This document shows positions 1-10,567 of a DNA stretch of 64,000 nt, one piece after another. Location of the stretch: positions 66,977,617 to 67,041,616 of the forward strand of contig CM056383.1 in NCBI GenBank assembly GCA_029718625.1. Direction: 5' to 3'. The notes beneath the pieces were generated by a model. It searched no databases. It had not been told where the DNA came from and was given only the letters and a program-made list of their open reading frames with translations. Source of the DNA: Synaphobranchus kaupii (Eukaryota > Chordata > Actinopteri > Anguilliformes > Synaphobranchidae). A program made the translations under genes and the position numbers. Position 1 is the first letter of the stretch, and every line of letters starts with the position of its first letter.

Positions 1-960
1 CCAGGGGCTCTCTTCGCGTCAAATTCCCAGAGCCGTGCCTCAACCAATCCGTACGGGCCGAACTCGGTCGCCTACCCAACTTAAATACTCCACATACTGT
101 ACCACACCACTGATCAGTTGGTCATTGGTCAGAATTGTTCCCCTGAGTATTCAGTCGTAACTTAGGCTGGAAAAGGTAGAAAATGGATTAGTCATGGAGA
201 CCACGCAAGTTAAAATAATAAGAATTTATTCACAGGCAGGTAGGTCATTATCTTAAAATTAGATCAATTACAAAACATACAAATTAAGAATAGAAAACAC
301 AGAGTAAATATCTTACCCGGCCTGCTTTAACTACACACACATACATACATAATCTGCACTGTGTGGGAGATCAGTTACGATTCTCCAAACACAAACACAG
401 AGTATACACGGAGTCTGCACGGTGTGGGAGATCGGATGCGATCTTCCTTACCCAAAATACACAATCTGCATGGTGTGGGAGATCGGTTACGATGCTCCCA
501 GATAGTCTTGTCTCCCTTTCTTTTATGCCAAATCATTCGTTTGAACCAGGCAGCAGTGTCATAAATTAACCTGGAGGTGTGATCGGATCTGGAATTTAGA
601 CCCCCACTGTTTGGGGGTTTGCTGCGTAGAGTGAGGGGAAAAAGGAATTGATTACCAGAGAGGACATTCCAGTGTTAGTTTTTCCTGAGTTATGGAAACT
701 ATGTTTTACTAAACTCCATTTGGTATGAAATGTATCTCATTTGATTCCTTGATTTTACTGGATTACATCCATACCAAACAGCTTACCATTGTGATTATTA
801 TTACCAGATTAAATATTATTATGTTGCAGTTGTCATGAAAATTCCCTTCTGATGAACCATTTTACATGCAATTCCTGTTACTACTACATAAGACATAATG
901 TAACAATATAAGAATCACATGTGCAATGTTAGTAAGTTTTACAGGGTCTGTTGACCATTT
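1..960. repeat. Unclassified repetitive sequence, possibly an old LTR fragment
   Basis: No convincing gene. Positions about 353-500 contain roughly three imperfect tandem copies of a 60-65 bp motif built around GGTGTGGGAGATCGGTTACG. Read on the minus strand, there is an AATAAA near 220, and a TATTTAAG box followed by GC-rich sequence towards position 1, an arrangement that could belong to a decayed LTR. No primer-binding site, paired LTR or retroviral/retrotransposon coding sequence is visible, so the class is a guess. Confidence 0.3.
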
Positions 961-1287
961 AAACTGAGTCTTAATCCAGGAGAGAAGGGGGTGCAATGAA
1001 CTGAGGTGTCAGCCTGAGAGACGGGACAGATCCCAGATGTATTGTTTTGGCCAGGGGCTTAATGGCCTCTTCTGCCATAAGTGCCCCTAGAACACACAAA
1101 CACACCCATGACCAAACAGTCCAACTTCCTCCTATCACAGTCACTTCCAGGTGAGAACATCCTTGAGAACAAATGGGATGAAAACCCAAAGGAAGTCAGA
1201 GTTATATTGTTTCATTACAAGGCCCTCTGGTCCTTTGAAGCATCTTCACACATGGCAGCCTTTGACTCCCCTCTTACACAGCTTTAA
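961..1287. other. Left flank of the ZP array, no gene seen
   Basis: Unique-looking sequence with only short spurious reading frames. It ends in GCTTTAA (to 1287), which resembles the right terminus of the piggyBac-like MITE found at the other two unit boundaries (6525 and 13036). After this point the sequence aligns with units 2 and 3. Confidence 0.4.
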
Positions 1288-1360
1288 TATAATCTAAAAA
1301 CAATTTGCTACAATTCATTGGTTGCAACTGTTTGGGGCTGGGGTAGCTACATCATGTAGA

Positions 1361-1492
1361 GCAGGGGGAGGGAACCCTGGTCCTGGAGAGCCACAGGGTC
1401 TGCTGGTTTTTGTTTTCACCTTAAATACAGCAACTACTTAAACCAAAGAAACCAGGTGAGTTAACTAATCAACTGCTTTGATTGATCAATCA
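1361..1492. mobile_element. Truncated hAT-like MITE
   Basis: Left half of the MITE whose full copies lie at 6607-6799 and 57654-57859. It begins at CAGGGGGAGGGAACCCTGG after ATGTAGAG and breaks off after a run ending TTGATTGATCAAT. The right inverted repeat is missing. The same truncation is present in unit 3 (13111-13242), so both units derive from one deleted ancestor. Confidence 0.75.
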
Positions 1493-1992
1493 TTGTCATA
1501 CCTTTCATTTTCCCCACTTCACCAATCACTGCTTTTATACAAAACTTATTCCAACAATGATAAAATGTAGAAGAGTGAAGAGGCCTAAATGGCCAAGTAC
1601 ATCCCATTTGATAAGTTTCTCCCCAAACTGCACTCATTCTACATTGGTTATAAACAATCTTCAGAAAAATCACTTGTGGTCAAATAACTAGGCGACGTAA
1701 TACTGGAAGCAAGTAGCCAGGCTCCTTGTAAATAAGTACAGGAACAAGTATTGATACTGTTAATATGCATATGTTTTGAGATCCTCCAAATGCATTGTAA
1801 TATTTTCCCTTGAGCCATAAGTGTTTATTCTGCCCCAATCACCCCCCAAGCCATGACATTTGAATGCTCAGTGCATTAATCCCAGTAGTATGGACACTGC
1901 ATTTGAATTAAGTGATTAATGTTGAGTCCAGTCAAACACATTGTGATCATGAAGTACTGTTTTTCAAAAGCTTGTTAGTCATAGATGTGACA

Positions 1993-2446
1993 TTATGCAA
2001 TATCCCTTTTTCTTTGTCCCAATAATTTTTAAAGAAGTCGGACGCAGGTCTTTCCAATATAAAGCTCCTTCTGATTGGAATAATCTTCCTCTTAGATCCA
2101 TTACCCCTTTCCGCTGCTTCAGGTCATCTTTATTTTCTCATTTTAAACCATGCTTATGCTTTTTATTTGTGCATACCGTCAATCTTAAGACATACTGCTG
2201 AAACTGCTCCTTATGCTGATGTATTTATTTTTCAGGTCATTGTAAAAATATTTTTTGTTTTTTATTTTTCTTGTACAACAACTGGTCTGGGGTGTGGGTG
2301 GGAGAGGATGTGCGAGTTGTCTGTATCTGTAGTGTATGCTATGTATTGTTTTATCTGTTGTATAATTTTGGATCTCTGTTTATAGGACCCCCTCAAAAAT
2401 GAGATGCTACATCTCAAGGGGCAATCCTTGCAATACAATTCAAATA
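1993..2446 (+). mobile_element. 3' end of a non-LTR retrotransposon (LINE)
   Basis: An insertion absent from the equivalent place in unit 2 (near 7757) but present in unit 3 (13741-14202). Its first part encodes a short C-terminal LINE-like stretch with the motif FQYKAPSDWNNLPL followed by a Phe/Ser-rich tail (about positions 2040-2160). Such a W-N-x-L-P segment ends the reverse-transcriptase ORF of L2/CR1-like and related LINEs. A 3' UTR with a CTCAAAAATGAGATGCTACA stem-like segment follows, ending in ACAATTCAAATA-type short repeats. It is dead and 5'-truncated; the clade assignment is tentative. Confidence 0.7.
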
Positions 2447-2975
2447 GTAATTCTGAAATGGAACAATTTGGCAGCCATAATGGGAACCTATGGCAGTTTT
2501 ATGGACTTTAACTCACTGATGTCGTAATTGGGTCTCAGAAGCCAGATAGCTGATAATTGGCTCAGATAAAACCATGGCCACCATCTTACTTGGGGTATGG
2601 TCTCAAATTGTGCCACTAACTGACATCTATGGTTCCAGTATTCAAGACAACTTTTGCACTTAGTATCATTCAGTCTCCAGCAAGTTCAGAAGGGGGTGGA
2701 GGGTAAACCTCCAGGGTCCCTAGCCAGTAAACTAGTCTGGAAGGAATCTGTTGTAATAGGGCCATGACTTTGCCAATGACTACTTCCCACTGAGCAGCAT
2801 GGCAGGTTAAACTACACCCACAGACCTTAAAATGGACACAGATTAGTTACTTAAGATTAAGGGATTTCAAAAAAATAGTCAACCCACCAAAACTAACCAC
2901 AACCCAGAGGGTACCGTCAAAACGCAAGACTAAAGAAAGAATCAGTCTGAATCCAATACATTTTCCCCTAAGAGC

Positions 2976-2981
2976 TTTATT
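2976..2981 (-). terminator. Poly(A) signal of ZP copy 1
   Basis: AATAAA on the minus strand, 10 bases after the TGA stop at 2991. The same arrangement occurs in copy 3 (14726-14731). Confidence 0.8.
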
Positions 2982-2990
2982 TGTAACATT

Positions 2991-4960
2991 TCACACCTTC
3001 GGTTCCTTCCTAGATGGTTTAGTACATGCCACAGCCAGTGCCAGGGTGGAGACGAGTAAGACACATGCAGCCACTCCCAGGAGACCGTAACTGAGGAGAG
3101 ACTGGGGCACTGGAAACAAGGGGAAAGATTAGCACAAATCACACTGCCACCATGATACCTACAGGGGAATCTCCCTCACCTTCACCATGAAGCCTCTGGC
3201 CTGAGACTAGGGGCTCTGGATTGGTCAGGATCACAGCCTTACTGGAAACCACAGCCTTTTCCTCAGTGGATCGCTTTCCTACAGGAACAAGTGACCTTCC
3301 TGGAATAAAGGAACCACAGGTAGGAATAATTACACATTCAATTCAGCCTAGAAGCTGCTAGCACTACAATTCCCAGAACCACTCACTTTGTTTTCTGCTG
3401 CATTGCTGTTCACAGCGGTCAGTAGCAGTAGGGTGGCAAACTTCTGTACTACAGTGAATAAACACCTGGAGGGTGGGACAAACAGGATTCAAGGCTGGTC
3501 GTTTAAGCAGGATGTCCCAACTTGTAATTGAACAGACAAAATACCATTTCATTCAGTGGAACTGAAGACGCAGGATCCACAAAGGTAAACATCTGCACTA
3601 TAAAGCGCTTGTAGTGGGTGGGGAAGGGAAGTCCAGAAGAGCCATCAACAGGAACCAAGGTGGTCTGGTAAGGGTCAGCATGGTAGGGACACCTAGGGAA
3701 AGACTGCAATTCAGCATTTGGGGGGGGGGGGGGGGGGGGGGGGGGGTTGAACAGGAAGACAAGTCATGTAGCCAGTTACCCATCAACTAATAGGCTCCAC
3801 TGGGGTAGGCTGTGAGGGTTAGAGGTGGACGTAGCCCAGCAGTGTTCCAAAAGCAGGACAAGACTGGGATCAGTTCTCTCCAAGATGCGCACTTCCACAT
3901 ACACAGGTTCCCGTAGCACCTTGGTCACAGGGTAGTCCGCATCTCTGTAGTAGTCACTGTACACATCCGCTACAGAGATCAGGGAAGAGATCATAGTAGT
4001 CCATGAAGGGTGGGTGGCTTAAAATATGCATCACTATAAATTATAGCTTTACCATCAGCACATCCTTTTGCTCCTTTGGAGTCACATTGACCACTAGCCA
4101 GCCTGAGCTCCACACGAAGGGGCCCTTGAGCAGCTACTGGAAGGGGAGGCGGCACTGTATTCACCTCAGCTACCAAATAAACCACAGCACTGCCATGATA
4201 CCTGCACTGGAAGGATAGCCTGGAGAAGGAGAACCACAAGTTAGCAGCAACCCAAGCACAGAAAAGGGGTCAAAGAAACCCAACACTTACTGAAAAATAC
4301 TGTCCCTTGTGATGGATCCTGAAGGACCAGTTGCCACACCATAGTTGGAGGACATCTCGTTTTCATAGATCACATAATCCCCTTCCACCTGAAGGGTAGC
4401 AATTAGTACACATGTAGCACAATGAATGAGGTTTCATTTAAGACCAATAACCTACCCTCACTGTGGTTCCACAGGCACTGACTGGGAATTGAAAGACCTC
4501 AAAAGCAGGAGAGGCAACAAAAGGACCACAGGAGTCACCACTACTGGGACCCTCCAGCAAGGTTACAGAACCAAGGTCAAGCGGAGGCAAGGTGGAAGCT
4601 CTGGACACCACAACCTTGAACTGACCTTCCCGGAGGCAGTGGACAGTAACTGTAGCAGAAAGAGCAGAAGCATTAACCAAACATGAAGGCAGGCATGGAA
4701 TCCTTCCAACAATAATCATGGACAACTTGCTCACCTTCATTTGCATAATAGCACTGCTGATCAAAGCAACAGTTCAGAGCGTCACATTCCTCAGGTGTAA
4801 TAGTAAGGTCTCCACATTGCACTCTTGCAAAGTCACCAACTTGGCATCTATGAAAAGTATCATCTTTTGATCCAAAATATTTACTTTGATCCTGTGCCAG
4901 GACAAATCCCAAAACACCAAGCCATACTCCAAGCTGCAACCTAAGCACAATGGTCTCCAT
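2991..4960 (-). CDS. Zona pellucida egg-coat protein (ZP4/ZPB type), copy 1, intact
   Basis: Predicted egg-envelope subunit that polymerises through its ZP domain. Nine exons, all GT-AG: 4735-4960, 4456-4649, 4291-4388, 4053-4219, 3780-3969, 3545-3692, 3387-3465, 3180-3299, 2991-3109. They give 446 aa with no disruption. Residues 1-23 are a signal peptide (ATG at 4960; an upstream TTG is not a start). Residues 39-70 form a trefoil domain with the six cysteines C39, C49, C59, C64, C65 and C70. The ZP domain runs from about 76 (VTVHC) to about 363, with FIHCSTEVCHP near its end. A furin-like RKQR-R site lies at 365-369, a second basic site VGKR at 374-377, and a membrane helix at about 411-434 before a short basic tail. 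Trefoil plus ZP is diagnostic of the ZP1/ZP4/ZPB group. The exact orthologue class is inferred. The exon 8 donor could lie 6 bases earlier, also in frame. Confidence 0.93.
3720..3746. repeat. 27-base G tract in ZP copy 1 intron 5
   Basis: Uninterrupted G run (C run on the coding strand) just upstream of the exon 6 acceptor. The equivalent tract is shorter and interrupted in copies 2 (about 9070-9082) and 3 (about 15475-15490). Similarity of unit 1 switches partner here. Confidence 0.95.
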
Positions 4961-5003
4961 AATGAAAGAAGGCAAATCACACTAAGAGAATCAATCTTCT
5001 AGA

Positions 5004-5038
5004 CTTTAAATACCTTTGCTCTTTGATTGTCTCAGCTG
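5004..5038 (-). promoter_or_regulatory. Core promoter of ZP copy 1 (TATA-like box and E-box)
   Basis: On the minus strand TATTTAAAG (5004-5012) lies about 44 bases before the ATG, and a CAGCTG E-box (5033-5038) lies 73 bases before it. Both are at the same distance in copies 2 and 3. Vertebrate ZP promoters commonly use an E-box bound by the oocyte factor FIGLA, so oocyte expression is an inference. Confidence 0.6.
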
Positions 5039-5110
5039 TGTAATTAGTTGATGTGAATTCCACATGATTATTAGCCCTCCACAATAAGGTGCACCTCGTT
5101 CTACACACGC

Positions 5111-5134
5111 CTGTGTGTGTGTGTGTGTGTGTGT
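5111..5134. repeat. (TG)n microsatellite
   Basis: About 12 TG units, 150 bases upstream of ZP copy 1. The matching place in unit 2 (10446-10524) has a longer GTGC/GT array. Unit 3 has almost none. Confidence 0.9.
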
Positions 5135-5832
5135 GATTTGCAGAACTGCATTTACCTCATTTATTCAGTTCACTGGAGTAACATCCCCCTGGAGTAGGAA
5201 GCAGCCTTAACTCAATCAAGATCTGCCTTGTTGAATATAAAACAGTGTATTTGCTGTGATTTAAAAATGACAGTAATTTTGATAAATCAAGGTCAATAAT
5301 AATGATTTTGGTCCTATCCATCTATATAACAAATTATCACACTAAGAGGATTTTTCGAGAACAGATGTTCTGAAAGTCGCTAATCTGTGATTGTATTGAA
5401 AAAAGAAACACTTGAATTCAATTGCAAGTCAAAGTTAACGAGAAATGTTGATTGAATCCAGGCCAATGTCTTGATCAATTATCAAAAATGTTTTTAAGTT
5501 ATTCTATAGTTTCCCCTTATATGTATTAACACAATACAGGTTTGGATTTTTTCTATTTTCTTTGTCCTTGAACAAAACTTTCCCCGTTTAAAAAAATAAT
5601 AATTGTTTTCAGTGACCAGCCGTTCACACTTTCAGCAATTAGGACCCAACGGATTTCACCTGCCAGTCTATAATTTAATACCAAACATTGAATCATGTTT
5701 CAAAATTAATTATTTGCTATTTAACATTACAAATAATGAAAGGTTTAATTCATCAGAATGATTAAAATTCCAGGGATGTGAATTTGGAAAATTTATTCAA
5801 CCTGGCATTCATATGTTTCTGATAATGTGGCC

Positions 5833-6525
5833 TTGATGGTGCAGTAGGCAAGATTTTTTCAATATGATTTTGGCTAAATTACTAAATTTGCTCATTAATT
5901 CCAGCAGATATTAATAAATCAAATGTTCTGAGAAAAAAAAATCTGGTTTCTGTGTGTCCAAGGGTGCGTCCCAATAGTCGAAAAATGCAACCTTTCCTCC
6001 TCCACGACCACTCCTCTCCTCCGTGCCCCGGAAACGGATCTTTGTGTTTTAATCTGTTTCTGATTACATCTTAATTACATATAAATGGTTACATATAATG
6101 TCTCGACGCAAACCGCAATGTCTGGTACATTGTATATTGTACATGTAAATACTTGTGAGAACGTTCAGGCAGTTTTGCATATTTCTGGGTAGGAGTGCAG
6201 TGGTAGTGGGGGAGTGGAGGTGGGGTGGTGGGGAGTGAAGAATATTGGGACGCACCCGTGGACTCTGTACTAGGCTGTCAGAAAATCTCAAGCTGGTCTT
6301 CCAAAAACCAACCAATCAGGGCTAGCTATGGAGCTAACAATCAGGGCTAACTATCTGCAAGCAAAAGATCCTCCCAGTAGAATAAACCCCTCCCTGTCTG
6401 CCTGTCTCCGCAAATGGACTGGAACAATTTTGTGGGAGGGGCTTAGGAGAGATGGGAGGGAGGAGTGCAAAAAGGGGAAGTCTTTTTGCCTTGTATATTT
6501 TCAAACTTGCCTACTGCAGCTTTAA
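5833..6525. mobile_element. piggyBac-like MITE at the unit 1/2 boundary
   Basis: Non-autonomous DNA transposon bounded by TTGA (mutated TTAA, 5833-5836) and TTAA (6522-6525). The terminal inverted repeats are GGTGCAGTAGGCAAG at the left and CTTGCCTACTGCAGC at the right. TTAA target sites are characteristic of piggyBac elements. It contains no transposase. A second MITE is nested inside (about 5960-6258). Confidence 0.75.
5961..6257. mobile_element. Nested MITE with GGGTGCGTCCCAAT termini
   Basis: About 297 bp element inside the piggyBac-like MITE. It has inverted termini AGGGTGCGTCCCAATA (left) and TATTGGGACGCACCC (right). The copy of the host MITE at 11966-13036 lacks this element and shows the uninterrupted sequence TTTCTGTGAATGTCCTGGG instead. 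Family and target duplication were not resolved. Confidence 0.7.
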
Positions 6526-6606
6526 TATAAAAATCTAAAAACAATTTTCTACAATTCATTGGTTGCATCTAGTTGTTTGGGGCTGGGGTAGCTACATCAT
6601 GTAGAG

Positions 6607-6799
6607 CAGGGGTAGAGAACCCTGGTCCTGGAGAGCTGCAGGTTTTTGTTTTCACCTTAAATACAGCAACTACTTAAACCAAAGAAACCAGGTAAGGTGA
6701 GTTAATTGATCAATTAAAGCAGTTGATTAGTTAAGTGGGTAGTAACATCTAAAACCAGCAGACCCTGCAGCTCTCCAGGACCAGGATTCCCTACTCCTG
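6607..6799. mobile_element. hAT-like fold-back MITE, complete
   Basis: Starts CAGGGGTAGAGAACCCTGG and ends with the inverse (CCAGGATTCCCTACTCCTG). It is flanked by a perfect 8-bp duplication ATGTAGAG (6599-6606 and 6800-6807). An 8-bp target duplication and CA...TG ends are typical of hAT elements. No coding capacity. Related copies lie at 57654-57859 and, truncated, at 1361 and 13111. Confidence 0.88.
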
Positions 6800-6956
6800 A
6801 TGTAGAGCCTCTGGTGCAGAAGGTCTTTTCTGATTTTGTGCCATGTCCCTCTAATGTTCTAGGTCTCCAGTACAATTGATCTCAATCTCTCATTCTTCAG
6901 ATGAGTTCATGCACTGTCACTATGCACACGCGAGCAAAAAAAACAATCCCATAGAG

Positions 6957-7160
6957 CAGGGGTGTCAAGATCCGGTCCTGGAGGGCCGCAGTGTCTGCTG
7001 GTTTTTGGTGCGTTTAAGCACAAGTGATTAATTTAAGTCACTAATTGGCTAAGAAGTCCACACACCTTGTTCTCAATGCTTTAACTGGGTGCTGATTGAA
7101 AGGAAACCACAAATACCTGTAGACACTGCGGACCTCCAGGACTGGAGTTTGACACCCCTG
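6957..7160. mobile_element. hAT-like MITE (CAGGGGTGTCA family)
   Basis: 204-bp element beginning CAGGGGTGTCAAGATCCGG and ending with TTTGACACCCCTG. It is flanked by a perfect 8-bp duplication CCATAGAG (6949-6956 and 7161-7168). Present only in unit 2; the corresponding stretch is missing from units 1 and 3. Confidence 0.9.
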
Positions 7161-8345
7161 CCATAGAGTATGCAACTTCACCAGCAATATCCAGAGTGCT
7201 TTAGCTTACACTGACTACATCCTGAAAGCCAGTTAGATATGAGCATTGAATATAAAATTGCCCACTGCTATATTGTCATCCCTTTCATTTTCCCCACTTC
7301 ACCAAAAACTGCCTTTATACAAGACTTACTCCAACAATAAAAATGTAGAAAAGAGAAGACACTTAAATGCCCGAGCACATCGCATTTGAAGTTTGTCCCC
7401 AAACTGCACTCTTTCTACATTGATTATAAACAACCTTCAGAAAATCACTTGTGCTCAAATAACTAGGCAACATACTGGAAGAAAGTAGTCAGGCTTATCA
7501 ATAAGCATTGATACTGTTAATATGCACATGAGTGATATCGTTTTGAGATGCTCCAACAGCAACACTTTCCTTAAGCCATGTGTTTATTCTGCCCCAATCA
7601 CCCCCCAAGCCATGACCTTTGCATCCTCAGTGCATTAATCCCAGTAGTATAGACACTGCATTTGTATTAAGTGATGAATGTTTAGAGTCCAGTCAAACAG
7701 TACTTCCTGATCACATTTTTCAAAAGCTTGTTCATCCTATAGAACCATAGATGTGACAGTAATTGGGAATTCTGAAATGGAACAATTTGGCAGCCATATT
7801 ACCTGGGTACAGCTATAACAGGAACCTATAGCAAAGTGTCATGTACTTTCTAACCCACCATGCCGTCATAATCAGGTCTCAGAAGCCAGATAGATAAAAC
7901 TACAAGCCAATCATAAGCTATGGGGACTGGCCACCATCTTACTTGGGTATGGTCTCAAGTTGTGCCACTAACTATGACACATCACATCTATGGTTCCAGT
8001 ATTCAAGACAACCACTTTTGCACTCAGGATTTGGTATAATTTACCCTCCAGCAAGTTCAGAAGGGGTGGAGGGTAAACCTCCAGGGTCCCTAGCCAGTCA
8101 ACTAGTCTGGAAGGAATCAGTTGTAACATGGCCATGACTTTGCCAATGACTACTTCCCACTGAGCAGCAAGGCAGCCTATGCCACACCCACTGACCTTAA
8201 TGGACAAGGATTAGTTAAAGATTAAGGGATTTAAAAATAAATCCACCTCCCGCCCACCAAAACCACAACCTAGAGGGTGCTGTCAAAATGCAAGAATTAG
8301 ACTGAATCCAATACATTTCCCATAAAAGCTTTAATTTGTCAAATT

Positions 8346-10294
8346 TTACACCTTCGGTTCCATCCTAGAGGGTTTAGTACATGCTACAGCCAGTGCCAGG
8401 GTGGAGACGAGCAAGATGCATGCAGCCACTCCCAGGAGACCGTAACTGAGGAGAGACTGGGGCACTGGAAACAAGGGGAAAGATTAGCACAAATCACACT
8501 GCCACCATGATACCTACAGGGGAATCTCCATCACCTTTACTGTGAAGCCTCTGGCCTGAGGCTAGGGGCTCTGGATTGGTCAGGATCACAGCCTTACTGG
8601 AAACCACAGCCTTTTCCTCAGTGGACCGCTTTCCTACAGGAACAATTGACCTTCCTGGAATAAAGGAACCACAGGTAGGAATCAGTGCACATTCAAATCA
8701 GCCAAAAAGCTGCTAGTGCCACAATTCCCAGCACCACTCACTTTGTTTTCTGCTGCATTGCTGTTCACAGCGGTCAGTAGCAGTGGGGGTGGCAAACTTC
8801 TGTACTACAGTGGATAAACACCTGGGGAGAGAAACTATTTAAGGCTGGTCGTTTAAGCAGGATGTCCCAACTTGTAATTGAACAGACGAAATACCATTTC
8901 ATTCAGTGGAACTGAAGACGCAGGATCCACAAAGGTAAACATCTGCACTATAAAACGCTTGTAGTGGGTGGGGAAGGGAAGTCCAGAAGAGCCATCTACA
9001 GGAACCAAGGTGGTCTGGTAAGGGTCAGCATGGTAGGGACACCTGGGGAAAGACTGCAATTTAGCATTTGGGGGCAGGGGGGTTGAACAGGAAGACAAGT
9101 CATGTAGCCAGTTACCCATCAACTAATAGGCTCCACTGGGGTAGGCTGTGAGGGTTAGAGGTGGACGTAGCCCAGCAGTGTTCCAAAAGCAGGACAAGAC
9201 TGGGATCAGTTCTCTCCAAGATGCGCACTTCCACATACACAGGTTCCCGTAGCACCTTGGTCACAGGGTAGTCCGCATCTCTGTAGTAGTCACTGTACAC
9301 ATCCGCTACAGAGATCACGGAAGAGATCATAGTAGTCCATGAAGGGTGGGTGGTTTAAAATATGCATCACTATAAATTATAGCTTTACCATCAGCGCATC
9401 CTTTTGCTCCTTTGGAGTCACATTGACCACTAGCCAGCCTGAGCTCCACACGAAGAGGCCCTGCAGCAGCTACTGGAAGGGGAGGAGGCACTGTATTCAC
9501 CTCAGCTACCAAATAAACCACAGCACTGCCATGATACCTGCACTGGAAGGATAGCCTGGAGAAGGAGAACCACAAGTCAGCAGCAACCCAAGCACAGAAA
9601 AGGAGTCAAAGAAACCCAACACTTACCAAAAAATACTGTCCCTTGTGATGGAGCCTGAAGGACCAGTTGCCACACCATAGTTGGAGGACATCTCGTTCTC
9701 ATAGATCACATAATCCCCTTCCACCTGAAGGGTAGCAATTAGTACACATGTAGCACAATGAATGAGGTTTCATTTAAGACCAATAACCTACCCTCACTGT
9801 GGTTCCACAGGCACTGACTGGGAATTGAAAGACCTCAAAAGCAGGAGGCAACAAAAGGACCACAGGAGTCGCCACTACTGGGACCCTCCAGCAAGGTTAC
9901 AGAACCAAGGTCAAGCGGAGGCAAGGTGGAAGCTCTGGACACCACAACCTTGAACTGACCATCCCTGAGGCAGTGGACAGTAACTGCAGCAGAAAGAGCA
10001 GAAGCATTAACCAAACATGAAGGCAGGCATGGAGTCCTTCCAACAATAATCATGGACAGCTTGCTCACCTTCATTTGCATAATAGCACTGCTGATCAAAG
10101 CAACAGTTCAGAGCTTCACATTCCTCAGGTGTAATAGTAAGGTCTCCACATTGCACTCTTGCAAAGTCACCAACCTGGCATCTATGAAAAGTATCATCTT
10201 TTGATCCAAAATATTTACTTTGATCCTGTGCCAGTACAAATCCCAAAACACCAAGCCATACTCCAAGCTGCAACCTCAGCACAATGGTCTCCAT
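8346..10294 (-). pseudogene. Zona pellucida ZP4/ZPB-type copy 2, frameshifted
   Basis: Same nine-exon gene as copies 1 and 3: 10069-10294, 9792-9983, 9627-9724, 9389-9555, 9116-9305, 8895-9042, 8742-8821, 8535-8654, 8346-8464. Two indels break it. A 2-base loss near 9846 in exon 2 (GCAGGAGGCA where the others have GCAGGAGAGGCA) leads to a stop at 9835-9837, right after the first quarter of the ZP domain. One extra G in the run 8785-8789 in exon 7 shifts the frame again before the cleavage site. All splice sites, the ATG, signal peptide, six trefoil cysteines and promoter boxes remain. At the exon 3/4 junction the codon changes from Gln to Trp. The stop is TAA. The product, if made, would keep signal peptide, trefoil and a ZP fragment. 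It is a recent pseudogene or, less likely, two assembly errors. Confidence 0.85.
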
Positions 10295-10337
10295 AATGAA
10301 AGAAGGCAAATCACACTTAGAGAATCAATCTTCTAGA

Positions 10338-10372
10338 CTTTAAATACCTTTCCTCTCTGATTGTCTCAGCTG
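10338..10372 (-). promoter_or_regulatory. Core promoter of ZP copy 2 (TATA-like box and E-box)
   Basis: TATTTAAAG at 10338-10346 and CAGCTG at 10367-10372, the latter 73 bases before the ATG, exactly as in copy 1. The promoter looks intact although the coding sequence is broken. Confidence 0.55.
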
Positions 10373-10445
10373 GGTAATTAGTTGATGCAAATTCCACATG
10401 ATTATTAGACCTCCACAATAAGGTGCACCTCATTCTACACAAGCC

Positions 10446-10524
10446 TGTGTGTGTGCGTGTGCGTGCGTGTGCGTGCGTGTGCGTGCGCGTGCGTGCGTGT
10501 GCGTGCGTGTGCGTGTGTGTGTGA
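10446..10524. repeat. (GT)n/(GTGC)n microsatellite
   Basis: Alternating GTGC and GT units about 150 bases upstream of ZP copy 2, an expanded version of the (TG)n tract at 5111-5134. Confidence 0.9.
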
Positions 10525-10567
10525 TTTGTGAGAACTGCATTTACCTCATTTATTCAGTTCACTAGAG

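Larger units (their letters stand above)
1288..5832 (-). repeat. Tandem repeat unit 1 carrying ZP gene copy 1
   Basis: First of three direct repeat units. It starts with TATAATCTAAAAACAATT and ends at GTGGCC just before the next MITE; the same landmarks bound units 2 (6526-11965) and 3 (13037-17497). The left part (3' of the gene) shares an internal deletion and a LINE insertion with unit 3. The right part (5' of the gene) closely matches unit 2. The unit was therefore assembled by recombination or gene conversion between paralogues. Confidence 0.85.

Noticed and set aside
4973..4983. Upstream TTG/GTG starts for ZP exon 1
   Set aside because: They are not eukaryotic initiators. The ATG at 4960 begins a clean signal peptide and is conserved in all copies.
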